DNA of 64,000 nt from Lucinisca nassula (taxonomy: Eukaryota; Mollusca; Bivalvia; Lucinida; Lucinidae): NCBI GenBank assembly GCA_963580285.1, contig OY757014.1:19322088-19386087 (forward strand), in the 5' to 3' direction. Both the position numbers and the translations under genes were made by a program. Shown piece by piece: positions 53,415-63,756 of the stretch (positions are counted from its first letter, which is position 1; each line of letters starts with the position of its first letter). A model generated the notes under the pieces. The model did no database searches. It saw only the letters and a list, made by a program, of their open reading frames with translations, and was not told the origin of the DNA.

Positions 53415-54485
53415 TACACTTTTAAACAACAAAAAGCCGTTTTCTATCTTTCCTTACTTATTTTTTCCTTCTTTTTGTGTCTTGGCGAGACTGCAAGGCG
53501 ACGGTTTCACAATGACACTTGATATTTTTTACAGTTTTACCGAGTGAAAAATATGAATATATCAATTACAAAGAAAATAAGAGACAAATAAACCAGAACA
53601 TTGACAATAATAAATATTTATCTGTCATCGTTTGATATAACGGTCAACTGTCCTTTTTGGTCTTGAGGCAACAAACAGTCACTGCGGTTCAATAGCACAT
53701 TATTGTACGTGAGCCGATAAGCTATCAGTTTGATAATATCGCTGCCTCATGTCCCCCAACAAATCTCGTTCTTGATAACATTAGTCAGTGAAACAAAATC
53801 TGATCCGATTCAGTTTTTGTGTTACACAACTTTGCGCAACTGTTTCGTCAAGTGACAAATGTTATTTAACCAAACGCAATTAACGCCGATTTAAACGTTT
53901 CTTCGCGCAGTATTCGATGGCCAGTGGCTAGACACAATAAAATGTATTAAACAAATACGGCCTGAATGGATCGCCTTGCAGAATTCCTCGTTGTGCAATG
54001 TTAGCCGTGCTAGTGTTAAAGCACTACCTCTTTCAACACCTTTCCTCGAGTTAACAAAAAGAGTGAAAACCTAATGGTGTCTGCGATATTTCGAGCCCAA
54101 TAGTCACTCATTACTTTCAAAAGCCTCAATTATATATAACTTGTGGAAGGAATTTCGTTATGAACAATTAAATGATTCTCAGGTCTGTAAGCAACAATGG
54201 GTAGCAATTTTATTCTGGGCAGGGGGAGTTCTGGCCGCTGACGGCGAAAGCGCATTGTCAGGGGCAGTTAGGTACGATTTCTGTGAAATAAAGGTATGTT
54301 GTGTTACTCAACGTACCTAAGAAAAGGAAAACGCCTGAATTATATCTCTACATATTTGTTCATCTACAACTATGGAATAAATTCCCTGGGTTTGAATAGG
54401 CCATAGTACTCTCACGTGCATTTTAGGGCGACTATCTATGTTCTCATCCATATACCACGCACAACGGAGTTGTCTGTTTTATTAT
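53415..54485. other. No gene recognised
   Basis: Unique sequence with moderate CpG. The GGTATGTTGTGTTACTCA half-hairpin lies at 54293. No exon recognised. Confidence 0.35.
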
Positions 54486-54489
54486 TATT

Positions 54490-54690
54490 TGTTTGTTTTT
54501 AATAAACGACCCAATGAACACTATAAAGGTCATATCGAGCTGGTCAGTTTGCCATGCTTTTCCTGGGCAACCAGTAAAGTGTACATTCTTTCGCCAGAAA
54601 CTGGCAACTGCCCTTCTTGAATTAGCAGAAAGGGAGAGAATCAGCGGGCCGTAGAAAAGATTTCAAGGTAAATCTCCACAAAAGCGCTTT
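54490..54690 (-). mobile_element. S1 SINE, 5'-truncated
   Basis: TTTGTTTGTTTTTAATAAAC, CCCAATGAACACTATAAAGG, TGCTTTTCCTGGGCAACCAG, TTTCGCCAGAAACTGGCAAC, AAGATTTCAAGGTAAATCTC. The tRNA-like head is missing. Confidence 0.75.
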
Positions 54691-54699
54691 TAATGCACG

Positions 54700-55721
54700 T
54701 TGTTTTGGTGAATCATCTGGATAGATAGACCCTCAGCTGTCACAGTAGACCAGAAGCCCGATTATATCAATTAAACATTCGATACGATATATAATACTTT
54801 AAACAAAGTATAAACAAAGAAATTCAAGTAAGTTCACAGTTACATGAACACTGACTACACAAACAAATGAATAATATGTTTTACATAGCCTTTTTGAATT
54901 AGATTTTATAAAGTTCACAGTCACTTAGCAGATAAACAATAACAAGAAGGTTTGAAATAAAGGTTTGCTGAGCCGATTATAGGTTTAAAAGATCACAAAT
55001 TGAGCAAATCCAAAAGTTTTAATGATACTAATCAGAGTTTAGCGATGACAATCTATGAGAATATTACTGACACCCCATAGTAGCTATTTCTCGCATTGTT
55101 CCACAGTGACTGTTGTGGGCTTAGTAAAGACATAAATGTTCTTTGTGGTATACAGACGAACAATTGTGATTGCCATTTGGGCCTGTGCACACAAGTCACG
55201 TTGAAATCATGCAACCAAAATCCACGTCCCCATTTGTCGTTCTATCTGAGACTCAGGCGCCCAACGAAGACTCAAATCAGACTGAGCGCATGTGCAGGCT
55301 GATCTGAGTCTTCGCTGGTCACACATGTCAAGTGTCGCCTTTTCCTAAGCACGAGCTCATAAATGAACCCCTGTGAAATAGAACACGACTGACAGAGATC
55401 AGCTGAGATCTTAATCCAGGTTTAGCAACATAATCTAGCCTAAACGCTTGGGAAAATGAAAGTATACACGCCAAAAGAGCATTGTTTGGGTCTGAACCGC
55501 AGTGAAGAAAATGAAAAAGGTTTTATTTTTGGTGTTAAAAGGCAAGTTTTACAGATGTCACAGGGGAATTCAGCTCTGACGCAGATAATTCACTTAAAAC
55601 CCAGGATATTTTTTGATGATCTCATTTTCTTTTTTCTTTTTTTTTTTTAATTGCGCAGCATATATATAACAGACTTATTGTTAAAATCAAAACTGTCGAC
55701 TACCACTTGATTCTCTCATTT
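54700..55721. other. No gene; one foldback
   Basis: At 55225-55330 a hairpin GCGCCCAACGAAGACTCAAA / GAGTCTTCGCTGGTCAC with ATCAGACTGAGC and GGCTGATCTGAGTC. Its layout is like foldback I and the region at 38040. Otherwise unique sequence. Confidence 0.5.
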
Positions 55722-55912
55722 TTAGCCCTTTTTGTATCACATGGAATCTTCCAGGAATTCATTTCAAAATTAAGGGGTGTCAGGTTGTGTTTTCTTCAAA
55801 ATTAATTAGGAAAATGGCTGAACTTTTAGCAAACAGTGGAGGCCCTAATCAGCTGGGCTTGCACTGTTTGCCAAGGTGCCCCTTTAGGGGTTTCTGGTAC
55901 TCAATGGGTTAA
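55722..55912. mobile_element. MITE-F, shortened core
   Basis: TTAGCCCTTTTTGTATCACA to CTGGTACTCAATGGGTTAA. AACAGTGGAGGCCCTAATCA then GGGCTTGCACTGTTTGCC; hairpin loop lost. Left edge TTAG, right edge TTAA. Confidence 0.78.
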
Positions 55913-56264
55913 ATGATATGCTTCTCTTAAAACTTTTATTGAAGGATTTATTCGCTAACAATAAATTAGTCTTCCATAGTGTTGACACAATTCAGACTAT
56001 TATACAATGCATTTTTCATTCCAACAAGATTGAAAGTACCCAATCTTTTATATCAAGACCTTACCCCATTTACCGAAGATTAAAGCTACCTTCTTACATG
56101 TAAGTGGTAATTTCCTGTGGGCCCTTTTATCAAGATTTTATGACATTTCAATAACAATGAAACTGGAAGTTCGACGTAATGCATCATTTCGCCTGACTGA
56201 ATAAATGGAAATAAAATAATTTACAAATTTCTCAATAACGAAGACGAGACTTGGGTTTAGTCCA

Positions 56265-56425
56265 GATTAACGCTCTGCATGCTGGGTACTTTTTCGCAGC
56301 AGACGACATTTTGAAATTTTTTTTTTCTGATTTTCCAAGAAAACAGGATTTGACAATTCATGCAAATTGTCGCCAAAACTTGTATGAGATGTCAAGTCCT
56401 GTTGTCTGCTGAATTAGCCTAGAGA
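56265..56425. mobile_element. Foldback M, copy 3
   Basis: GCAGCAGACGACATTTTGAA, CCAAGAAAACAGGATTTGAC, ATGCAAATTGTCGCC, GATGTCAAGTCCTGTTGTCT and GCTGAATTAGCC follow copies 1 and 2. Confidence 0.7.
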
Positions 56426-56784
56426 GAGGTAACGGTTACAAGGAGGTTCCACAGAAACAGACAAGGTGGATGATAAAGCATAAGTTTAGTCAATCTCCAT
56501 AAAATCATTTGCATCGACTCGGCGAGGCACCCACAACACGGGTTTATATGGAGAAATAAGGAAAATTATCCTTCAGATAAGAGCACCAAATATTCACCTT
56601 GCCTGTTTCCATGAATTCATCTTACTCTATCACTACGTCACGAGCTACCTTATCACTATCTATCAAGACAGAATGTCAGGCATCAACAGCTGCCGATAAG
56701 TTTCCCTTTGCATTACGAACATGATGGTCGCAACAGTGGATCCGATCAAAACGAAAATGAGTAAAATGAGTTCTATAGGAAGCC

Positions 56785-57097
56785 TCGCCCCCCACCCCAC
56801 ATAGGGGCTTGAAGAAATAGATTGGGTTGCATGACCCTTCCACGCAAAGCTGTAACTGACCGCACACGAGTACTGGTCAACCGCTTAGAGGATCTAAGCA
56901 TGCCCTACAGGCAAAGTGGTGCGAGTCGGACCGTTCATACATATAAACTCTATTGGTTTCATTGGGCGGCAGGGCTTGGTATGTCATTTCGTCTCAATGT
57001 CTGGTACTGTAAAAGTCCCACAAAATTGGAAGCAACGTCTCCAAAATGACCTAAATTATGTTCATGTGTTAACCTCAAATCAATCAACCAATCAAAA
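56785..57097 (+). mobile_element. S2 SINE, full length
   Basis: CCCCACATAGGGGCTTGAAG to CCTCAAATCAATCAACCAAT; the tail differs (ATCA repeats). Target duplication TCTATAGGAAGCC at 56772-56784 and 57098-57110, exact. Confidence 0.9.
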
Positions 57098-57235
57098 TCT
57101 ATAGGAAGCCGGCATGTATACATAGAAGCCCACTTACGCTATATGTCACGTTTTTTTTTTTTTTTTTGGTTTTGTTTTTACTATTTTAGGCATTCCTGAA
57201 CCGACAGTGTCCATCAAAATTGAACATTTTGTACA

Positions 57236-57447
57236 TACAGTGGAATTCCGCGCTATTAAGACCACCTTAAATTAAGGCTAATTCTCATTTAACAGCTTAT
57301 TTAGTAGGCTGCAGTAATTCTTTCTTTGTGTTTCTGCATACAGTGTCCTCTAGTCAGAGACCACCTTTGGGACTGTTCAAAAGTGGTCTTCGAAGACCAC
57401 TTTTGAACGGTCCCAAAGGTGGTCTTAATATAGAACTTTTACTGTTA
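57236..57447. mobile_element. Foldback K, copy 1 (TA-flanked, mariner-like)
   Basis: TACAGTGGAATTCCGCGCTA at the left and a TTTTACTGTTA right end. The hairpin GACCACCTTTGGGACTGTTC / GGTCCCAAAGGTGGTC is nearly perfect around AAAGTGGTCTTCGAAGACCA. CAGT starts next to TA suit Tc1/mariner or pogo MITEs. Confidence 0.8.
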
Positions 57448-58130
57448 TTGGTTATGCGGTTAGATTTACGATGTCCGGTTTCGGTGAAACATTGGCACGT
57501 CGTCAACGAGCCTGCTGGAATTCATTTTACAATTTACGCGAGCACTTCGTACAAAATTTTGTCAGTGATTTCATCCGTTATCACACTAACCAGATTTCGG
57601 GCTTATCAGCAAGCTGCTTCAGCTATCTCTGAAAAAAAGAAAATTCTGTAATTCTTCTATGCCACATCTGAACAGCTGAGCTTTTGAGAATACAGAGATC
57701 CTTATCAATACTTCATTAACCGTTCAAGTTGTTTTTAACTTCTCTAAAAATATCAACAACGTAAGCTATTGATTGAAAATTTGTAAAACAGCACAATGAA
57801 CTCTTGTGCCATAAACGTCAAGGTATATTTATGCTTACACATATTTAAAATCCTTTTGTCAGTTCTGGATGGACCGTTCTTTTGTAATCTTTGTGTACTG
57901 GTCAAGCTCTCGGTCACTCTTGCTTGGTTTATTTATCGAATGTGTAGATTTAAATACCCCTGTTATATCGTCCAGGAGGAGTATGTACATGTATTTAAAT
58001 GTGATTTAAAAATGGTTCTGAATCATTAAATTTTACTTCTCAAAACCCTGTCGAATTCAAACGTCTACTCTGGTGTCCATTCCCATCAAACGGTCGACTC
58101 GACTTTTTTCACCTATCGAGTTCGACAAAA
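57448..58130. other. No gene recognised
   Basis: Unique sequence between two K copies. Open frame 57796-58029 has no family signature. Confidence 0.35.
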
Positions 58131-58339
58131 TACAGTGAAATTCCGGTATTAAGACCACCTAAAATTAAGACAAATTCTGCTCTGAACACCTTATTTAGTA
58201 GGATCATTTATTCTTTCTTTGTGTTATCGGCTTACAGTGTCTTCTGCCCAGAGACCACCTTTTGGACTGTTAAAAAGTTGTCTTAAAGACTACTTTTGAA
58301 CAGTCCCAAAGGTGGTCTTAACAGAGGAATGTTACTGTA
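58131..58339. mobile_element. Foldback K, copy 2
   Basis: TACAGTGAAATTCCGGTATT to GGAATGTTACTGTA, TA at both edges. GACCACCTTTTGGACTGTTA and CAGTCCCAAAGGTGGTC form the hairpin. Same orientation as copy 1. A third, broken piece is at 59515-59605. Confidence 0.82.
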
Positions 58340-58430
58340 GTTGATCGATTGTCCACCGAATTCGACAGTGTAGAAATCCACATGATTGATCGTATGAACG
58401 CAGCCATAAGAAGCCGACATCGTTCGCGTT

Positions 58431-59375
58431 TTTAGCTCACCTGGACGAATCAAGGAAGAGCCATTGCAACACCTAGGGCGTCGGCGTTAACGTTGGACTC
58501 GGCGTCGCATCCACATTTACGTTACACTTTTTTAAGAGCTCATATTTTCCAAACCATATGATGGATTTAGTTCATATTTGGTATATGATGATAGATATAG
58601 GCCCAAAGTTTTATTCAACAATACCCCCGCCTATGCCCATGGCCTCAGGGCCAAGGTCATGGACTTAATATTTATTTTAAACGTTTTAAAATTTAAGTTA
58701 AAGTTTTTTTTTTTTTTTAAATCTTTTTCCCGGGATTATGATAGCTTTTAGAGTGGTTCGAACCCACGCACAGATGCGGCGACGGCGTCTAGTACTACTT
58801 ACTAACTGCGCTACAGAGGCATCCCAAAAAAAGGACCACAACATTTTTTTTTTTAGTTTTTTAACTGCTCATATTTCCAAAACGCATCGTGAATTTGGTT
58901 TACATTTGGTTTTGTGATAGAGAAAGGTCCAAAGTTTCATTCAACCCACACCCATACCCTCAAAGTCAAGGTCGCAGACTTCATAATTTTAATGTTAAGC
59001 TAATATTTTCCAAACTGTATGAAGAATTTGGTTTGATAGATATTGGTCCAAAGTTTATCACTTATCAAGGTCATGGTCATGGACTAAGAAATTCTTAATG
59101 TTAAATGTTTTTCAGGGCTCATATTTTCCGGACCATGACAGATTCGGTTCATATTAAATATGATGTTAAGATATAGGTCCAAAACTTTATTCAGCAATTG
59201 ACCTTATGGTCAAGGTCACGGATTTAGATTTTTTTAATCTCATTTTCTAAACTATAAGCTGGGTTTGGTTCATAGTTGGTATGATGATAGATGTAGGTCC
59301 AAAGGTTTATTAGACAATACATGGCCTAAAAGACACTTTCCAAAGGCAAGCTTTGCTGTCCGATGATTGCTCTTG
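58431..59375. mobile_element. Bivalve repeat with diverged tandem units
   Basis: Starts TTTTTAGCTCACCTGGACGA and ends GATTGCTCTTGTT. About five units of 110-170 bp carry GCTCATATTTTCC, TTTGGTTCATA, GATATAGGTCCAAAG and GGTCAAGGTCA. The composition is like the pearl-like elements at 25.5-30.5 kb but the units are unrelated in sequence. Confidence 0.6.
58750..58826 (-). other. tRNA-like sequence (probable SINE head)
   Basis: On the minus strand GGGATGCCTCTGTAGCGCAG then GTTAGTAAG (A box) and, after a long insert, GGGTTCGAACC (B box). Spacing between boxes is tRNA-like, but the acceptor ends do not pair well. It interrupts a tandem unit, so it is an insertion rather than a functional tRNA gene. 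Confidence 0.55.
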
Positions 59376-59892
59376 TTTTATTGTGGGCCCAGTTATCTTT
59401 TAATGAAGTCCTCATTGGCCTGTCAATTTCTTTTTATCGAAATTAACAGTAGTGCAAGATAACTGCATGCCAATTCATCTTGAGGCTGATAGACAGGCTT
59501 CTTAGATAAACTAGTCTAATAAAATTCCCCTACTTAGACCACATTTTCGACTGTTAAAAATGGTCTTTAAGAGCACGTTTGAACTGTCCCAAAGGTAGTC
59601 TGTCACTTGCTGACACTGGGTGGAGAAAACACAACCTTTTAAATGTGTTTTTAACCCTTAAGATGCCAATCACAACAATTATCGTCTGCTTCGTTGCCTA
59701 AAAGTCATACATGTGTTTGCAAAGAGTGTGGATCCAGACCAGGAACCGTCTGATCAGGGTCCACAATGTTTGCCAGTATGCAAAATAGTTTTAAGACGCA
59801 GCAGACGTCATTAACAGACAATTTTGTTGATGCAGGCTTTCTTGACATCTTTTGGGTTAAAAACAGAATATATTTCTTAATTTTGGCTGGTC
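59376..59892. other. No gene; K and hairpin-core remnants
   Basis: Foldback K remnant at 59515-59605 (GACCACATTTTCGACTGTT). At 59712-59775 a hairpin-core piece: TTTGCAAAGAGTGTGGATCC and CTGATCAGGGTCCACAATGT. Confidence 0.5.
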
Positions 59893-60110
59893 TTAAGGGG
59901 AATGGGAACACCTGGCAGATTTTCCCGCCATTTTCAAAGGGAGACAACTTTCGGAACTTCCTGTTCGCTTTTCTATAAGTCCTGTCCCACAGAAAAAGGG
60001 GCCTACTCTTAGAGGTCATGAGCAAGTTCTTTCCTTTAAGAGTTGACGCCATTTACATGGGAAAAATACTTTTGAAGGAGTTGCCTACCCCGAAGGTGTA
60101 TCCCTCCCTC
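59893..60110. mobile_element. MITE-D
   Basis: TTAAGGGGAATGGGAACACC, TCAAAGGGAGACAACTTTCG, CTTTAAGAGTTGACGCCATT, GAGTTGCCTACCCCGAAGG. The right TTAA end is lost. Confidence 0.78.
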
Positions 60111-60336
60111 CAAAAATAGCGGAAATTTACACAGTATTAAGAAGTGGACCAGAGTTGTCTGAATATAGTAAGAACAGAGATTGTTTTTGGAGTGGACTGG
60201 AGTGAAGAAAAAAAGCCAGGGGACAGGAATAATCATCTCCTTGGTGTCCAAATTAAATTTGCTGTTGACTCTTCCCAACAAGCTAGATAAACCACCGACT
60301 GCAACTTTGCAAAAACTTCCCTATGTCATTTAATGG

Positions 60337-60595
60337 GCCCCTGCCCATCGGGGCTTGGAGAAATAGATCTGGCTGCATGATGCTTCCACGCAGAGCTAAC
60401 ATAAGTACTGGTCAACCGCTTAGAGGGTCTAAGCCTGCCTAAGGGAAGTGGTGCGACAAAAACTCTGTTTAGTTGGCCTGAGATGTCATTTCATCTCAAT
60501 CATGAATGTTGGGTAAAAGTCAAACAAAATTTGAAGCAAAGTCTCCAAAATGACCAAAATAGTGCTATTAAACTGGGATGTAAAAACAAAACCGT
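60337..60595 (+). mobile_element. S2 SINE, diverged
   Basis: GCCCCTGCCCATCGGGGCTT, GGAGAAATAGATCTGGCTGC, CAACCGCTTAGAGGGTCTAA, TGAGATGTCATTTCATCTCA, AAATGACCAAAATAGTGCTA. Internal deletions around GAGCTAACATAAG. Confidence 0.82.
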
Positions 60596-60609
60596 CATTG
60601 AAATCGGAG

Positions 60610-60730
60610 CGAGCGCGGGATCATGGTCTACACTGTTTGCTTAGAAGACATGCCTTTGGTAAAACTTAGCCCAAACAAAAAGAACCTGACACCCCTATAT
60701 GTAGAAATGGACCACTCCAAACTTATCAGG
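60610..60730. mobile_element. MITE-F, half copy
   Basis: GATCATGGTCTACACTGTTT, GGTAAAACTTAGCCCAAAC, GAACCTGACACCCCTATATG. Right half of the element only. Confidence 0.5.
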
Positions 60731-60989
60731 TGGATTTCACCGTCATAAATGGTTTAAATTCTGATTTTGTTATTCTATGTTTCTTCTTTGATATTTATCT
60801 GCAAATGTATGCAGTAATTGTAAGATCTATGAATAAATTTGATAGCCCTGGTCTGCAAATAATATAGTCTTATCAAGTTATCAACAAAAAAGATGAAGAT
60901 AAACACATGTTTCTTTCTGTGGAAATGTTTATTTATCTCAGAGTTAGCACTTATTACCCAGTAGCTTCTTTCTTCTTCAATGAAGATTG

Positions 60990-61195
60990 CATTACCAAAA
61001 CACGCCTTGTAACCTTTTTCGCCAACAAAAATGAAAATTTTAAGATGAAAAATTGTGATATTTTTCTTATTTCTGTTCAAAATATATATTTTGGAAGAGA
61101 AATAAGAAAAATAAGGGTTACCCCTGTAACCCCAGTTTTACTATATAAAAGAAGGGTTCAAGGGGTCAAAATTATAAAGGTGTATTTTCGTGATG
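60990..61195. mobile_element. E foldback with a 21-bp flanking duplication
   Basis: CATTACCAAAACACGCCTTG at the left and GGTGTATTTTCGTGATG at the right, exactly bounded by an identical 21-bp direct repeat at 60969-60989 and 61196-61216. The inner hairpin is deleted (TTCAAAATATATATTTTGG joins the arms). Confidence 0.85.
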
Positions 61196-61219
61196 TTTCT
61201 TCTTCAATGAAGATTGACT

Positions 61220-61765
61220 GCCCATGAACGGGAGATCAGAAAACTACATGATGTATGAGTAGCGAAGACTTAGATTAACCTGCGGATTCGCATTAAGGGT
61301 GACAAATGGTCTAAGATTACAGGACACTAATCAGACAGTGCTGATGCACAAGTTGGTCTGTGCAGTCCCTATAGATATGCCCAAAAGACATATTTTAGGA
61401 TTCATTAGTGCCCCGGCTCAGTCGTTTCCGTGCTCTGCTTACGAGGCCAGCAGGGCGGAGTAGACGAGGCTAAGATACAGAAGTTTGGATTAAATTAATG
61501 ACCAGCATCATAAATCACCATTCAGCTGCAGTCAGACAGAAATAGGTTTCAGTTAATTATGTAAATCTTGGGAGATCACTTGCAGGAAAAAATAAATGGA
61601 GGAATGAATGATATGCTATCGATCTCCGCAAGTTTTCAAATCTGGCAGTTTGTCGATCCCGTCAGAAACAACCAGCGTTTTCTTTGTCACGAGAACAAAA
61701 CGGAATATTAATTGTTTTCAAAACCACTCAAGGGGCCCAATTACTGTTATTAAGCATTCAGTTTT
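61220..61765. other. No gene recognised
   Basis: Unique sequence. At 61610-61665 TGATATGCTATCGATCTCCG and GTTTGTCGATCCCGTCAG could be an eroded SINE. Confidence 0.35.
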
Positions 61766-61992
61766 TTAACCCATTTGTACCAAAACCCCCCAAAACGGTA
61801 ACTGGCAAACAGCGCAGGCCCAGATCAGACGAAGCAGAACGCTGCGTCTGATCAGGGACTACACTGTTTGCAAAAAGTTAAGCCATTTCCAAAATAATTT
61901 TTGAAGAAAACACAACCAGACACCCCTTAATTTTGAAATGGACTCTTGGTTTATGTAAGGAGGAAGAATCCATTTGTTGCAAAAAGGATTAA
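61766..61992. mobile_element. MITE-F, full length, TTAA-flanked
   Basis: TTAACCCATTTGTACCAAAA and TTGTTGCAAAAAGGATTAA. Core AGCGCAGGCCCAGATCAGAC / GTCTGATCAGGGACTACACT. TTAA on both edges. Confidence 0.85.
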
Positions 61993-62407
61993 AAGAATAG
62001 CCAGAGTCACCTCCAGCGGAGAACACTCTCTCCATAGCTCCAGATGAGCAGGATAAATGAGGACAGATACGGGGCAGCTTCTATATTTCTTGCATGAAAC
62101 ATATTGTGATTCAATACCCGCAATGTGACGGACCGCCGTGACTAAGTGGGTAAGCGTGCTGTCTCATAGTCCTAAACATTAGGTCGCTCACAGCTGGTTT
62201 CGATGGTCACATGTAAGACGCCAAGATCAGGAACAGGTCAGACAGGTGTTTTTTTCTTCAGGTAATACGGTTTTCATCCAACTCTGATTAACGATGAACG
62301 GACCATAACCGCACCCCCACCACCACCCCTCAAAAAGACAAATAAATAAAGAACCGCAATATATTTTGTACATGGAGAAGGTATCTCAAAATCATTTTCC
62401 TTGGCTT
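61993..62407. other. No gene; possible SINE head
   Basis: GACCGCCGTGACTAAGTGGG at 62130 starts like an A-box region, but no clear B box follows. Probably a repeat; not classified. Confidence 0.35.
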
Positions 62408-62576
62408 CATCACGTTAACCAGTACATAAAATGAACACCCCACTAAACCCCACTTTTTATACAGAAACCTGGGTATATTTTTCTTTTTTTCTGTTCCAAG
62501 ACATATGTTGTGGGCACTAGTTAGAACCGCCTCGTGGAACCGCCCTAACGAGCACCAATAACATGTGTTTGGAGTA
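62408..62576. mobile_element. E' foldback, invaded by E
   Basis: CATCACGTTAACCAGTACAT, ACACCCCACTAAACCCCAC, TTGTGGGCACTAGTTAGAAC. The loop is short (CGCCTCGTGGAACCG). An E element starts right at its end. Confidence 0.7.
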
Positions 62577-62852
62577 CATTACGCAAACACGACTATACAA
62601 ATACATTGACACCTTTATCGCCGAAAAAATGAAAATTTTATGATGAAAAAGTGTGATATTTTTTCTTATTTCTGCTCAAAATATAGATTGTGGATACTTG
62701 TTAGAACTCATTGAGGCGGTTCTAACGAGTACCCACAACCTATATTTTAGAGCAGAAATAAGAAAAACAAGGTATACCCCCGTAAACCCCAGTTTTATTA
62801 TATAAAGTGGGGTTCAAGGGGGTCAAAATTATATAGGCGTGTTTTCGTGATG
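62577..62852. mobile_element. E foldback, full length
   Basis: CATTACGCAAACACGACTAT to GGCGTGTTTTCGTGATG. The left arm has lost the ACCGCC part of the hairpin (TTGTTAGAACTCATTGAGGC). Confidence 0.85.
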
Positions 62853-63619
62853 ATAAATAAAGAAAGTATCACAAATTTCATGCAGTTGGACATCTCGCAA
62901 AGTTGTGTAAACCCTCTGACCCACAATAACTCATCTGTATCTCTTTTCGATAGCTTCTTGGAAAGAAGATAGAAGAAAAAGGGAAAATTATTAACCTTCT
63001 TTACTGTACTTTGTCTTAAATAGACACTTCTGCAAACGGCGAATAATTTATCTGCCTTAACGACTTAGAGAGAAACCAGTTTAAGCTTTAAAAGGCTTCG
63101 TAAAACATCTGTCGTCATCGCTGGCACATGCACATGGATACGCCTCATTTAATCTTCTGTTGTCTAAGGAAGAGGATTTCTGTGGCTGCATAAGTTATTA
63201 CTACAGAGCTTAGTTTAGGGAGGCTCAATAATGCTAATTAAACTTCACAACACTGTCTTAGCCTACAATTAATTATTTAAGCATTGATTTCCACTTCTAA
63301 AATCGATGGATTGCAAATGGTTGGTTCTCTCTCTCTCTTCTCTCTCTCTCTCTTAGTAAATAGTGTTGACATGTTCTACACAAACAGGTGTGGATCATAT
63401 GATCACTGTGTACATTGTCTAAGCTGTCAATATGCAAGTAATATATACCTGGCTATCTACATGTACCTTATACATACACATTTGCACAGGTAATTCTTTT
63501 GAAGTTTGCATAAAAGTAAATGAAATGTGGGGTTATCAGAGAAAGATCTCCTACGAAGTTAAATCTCAGGGTAATTAAAGTTCCTCGATAATAATTAAAG
63601 TTCCTCGAAATATCCCCAC
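62853..63619. other. No gene; microsatellite and short duplication
   Basis: Unique AT-rich sequence. (CT)n at 63326-63353. TAATTAAAGTTCCTCGA is tandemly repeated at 63573 and 63592. Confidence 0.4.
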
Positions 63620-63756
63620 AGGCACACGTCGCTAGGGCAATGTCAGATCAACGTCGATGCAACGTCACGACGTTGCACCGACGTTGATTTGACGTTGAAT
63701 AAATGTCATGACGTTGTACCGATATTGATGTGACGTCACAATTACGCTATGTGCCT
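63620..63756. mobile_element. Foldback P with GACGTT repeats
   Basis: Ends AGGCACACG and TATGTGCCT form short inverted repeats. The interior alternates GACGTTG and CAACGTC on both strands (CAACGTCACGACGTTG is palindromic). About 137 bp. Confidence 0.7.

Noticed and set aside
58750..58826. Functional tRNA gene
   Set aside because: A and B boxes are present, but the acceptor stem does not pair and the sequence interrupts a repeat unit. A SINE head is more likely.
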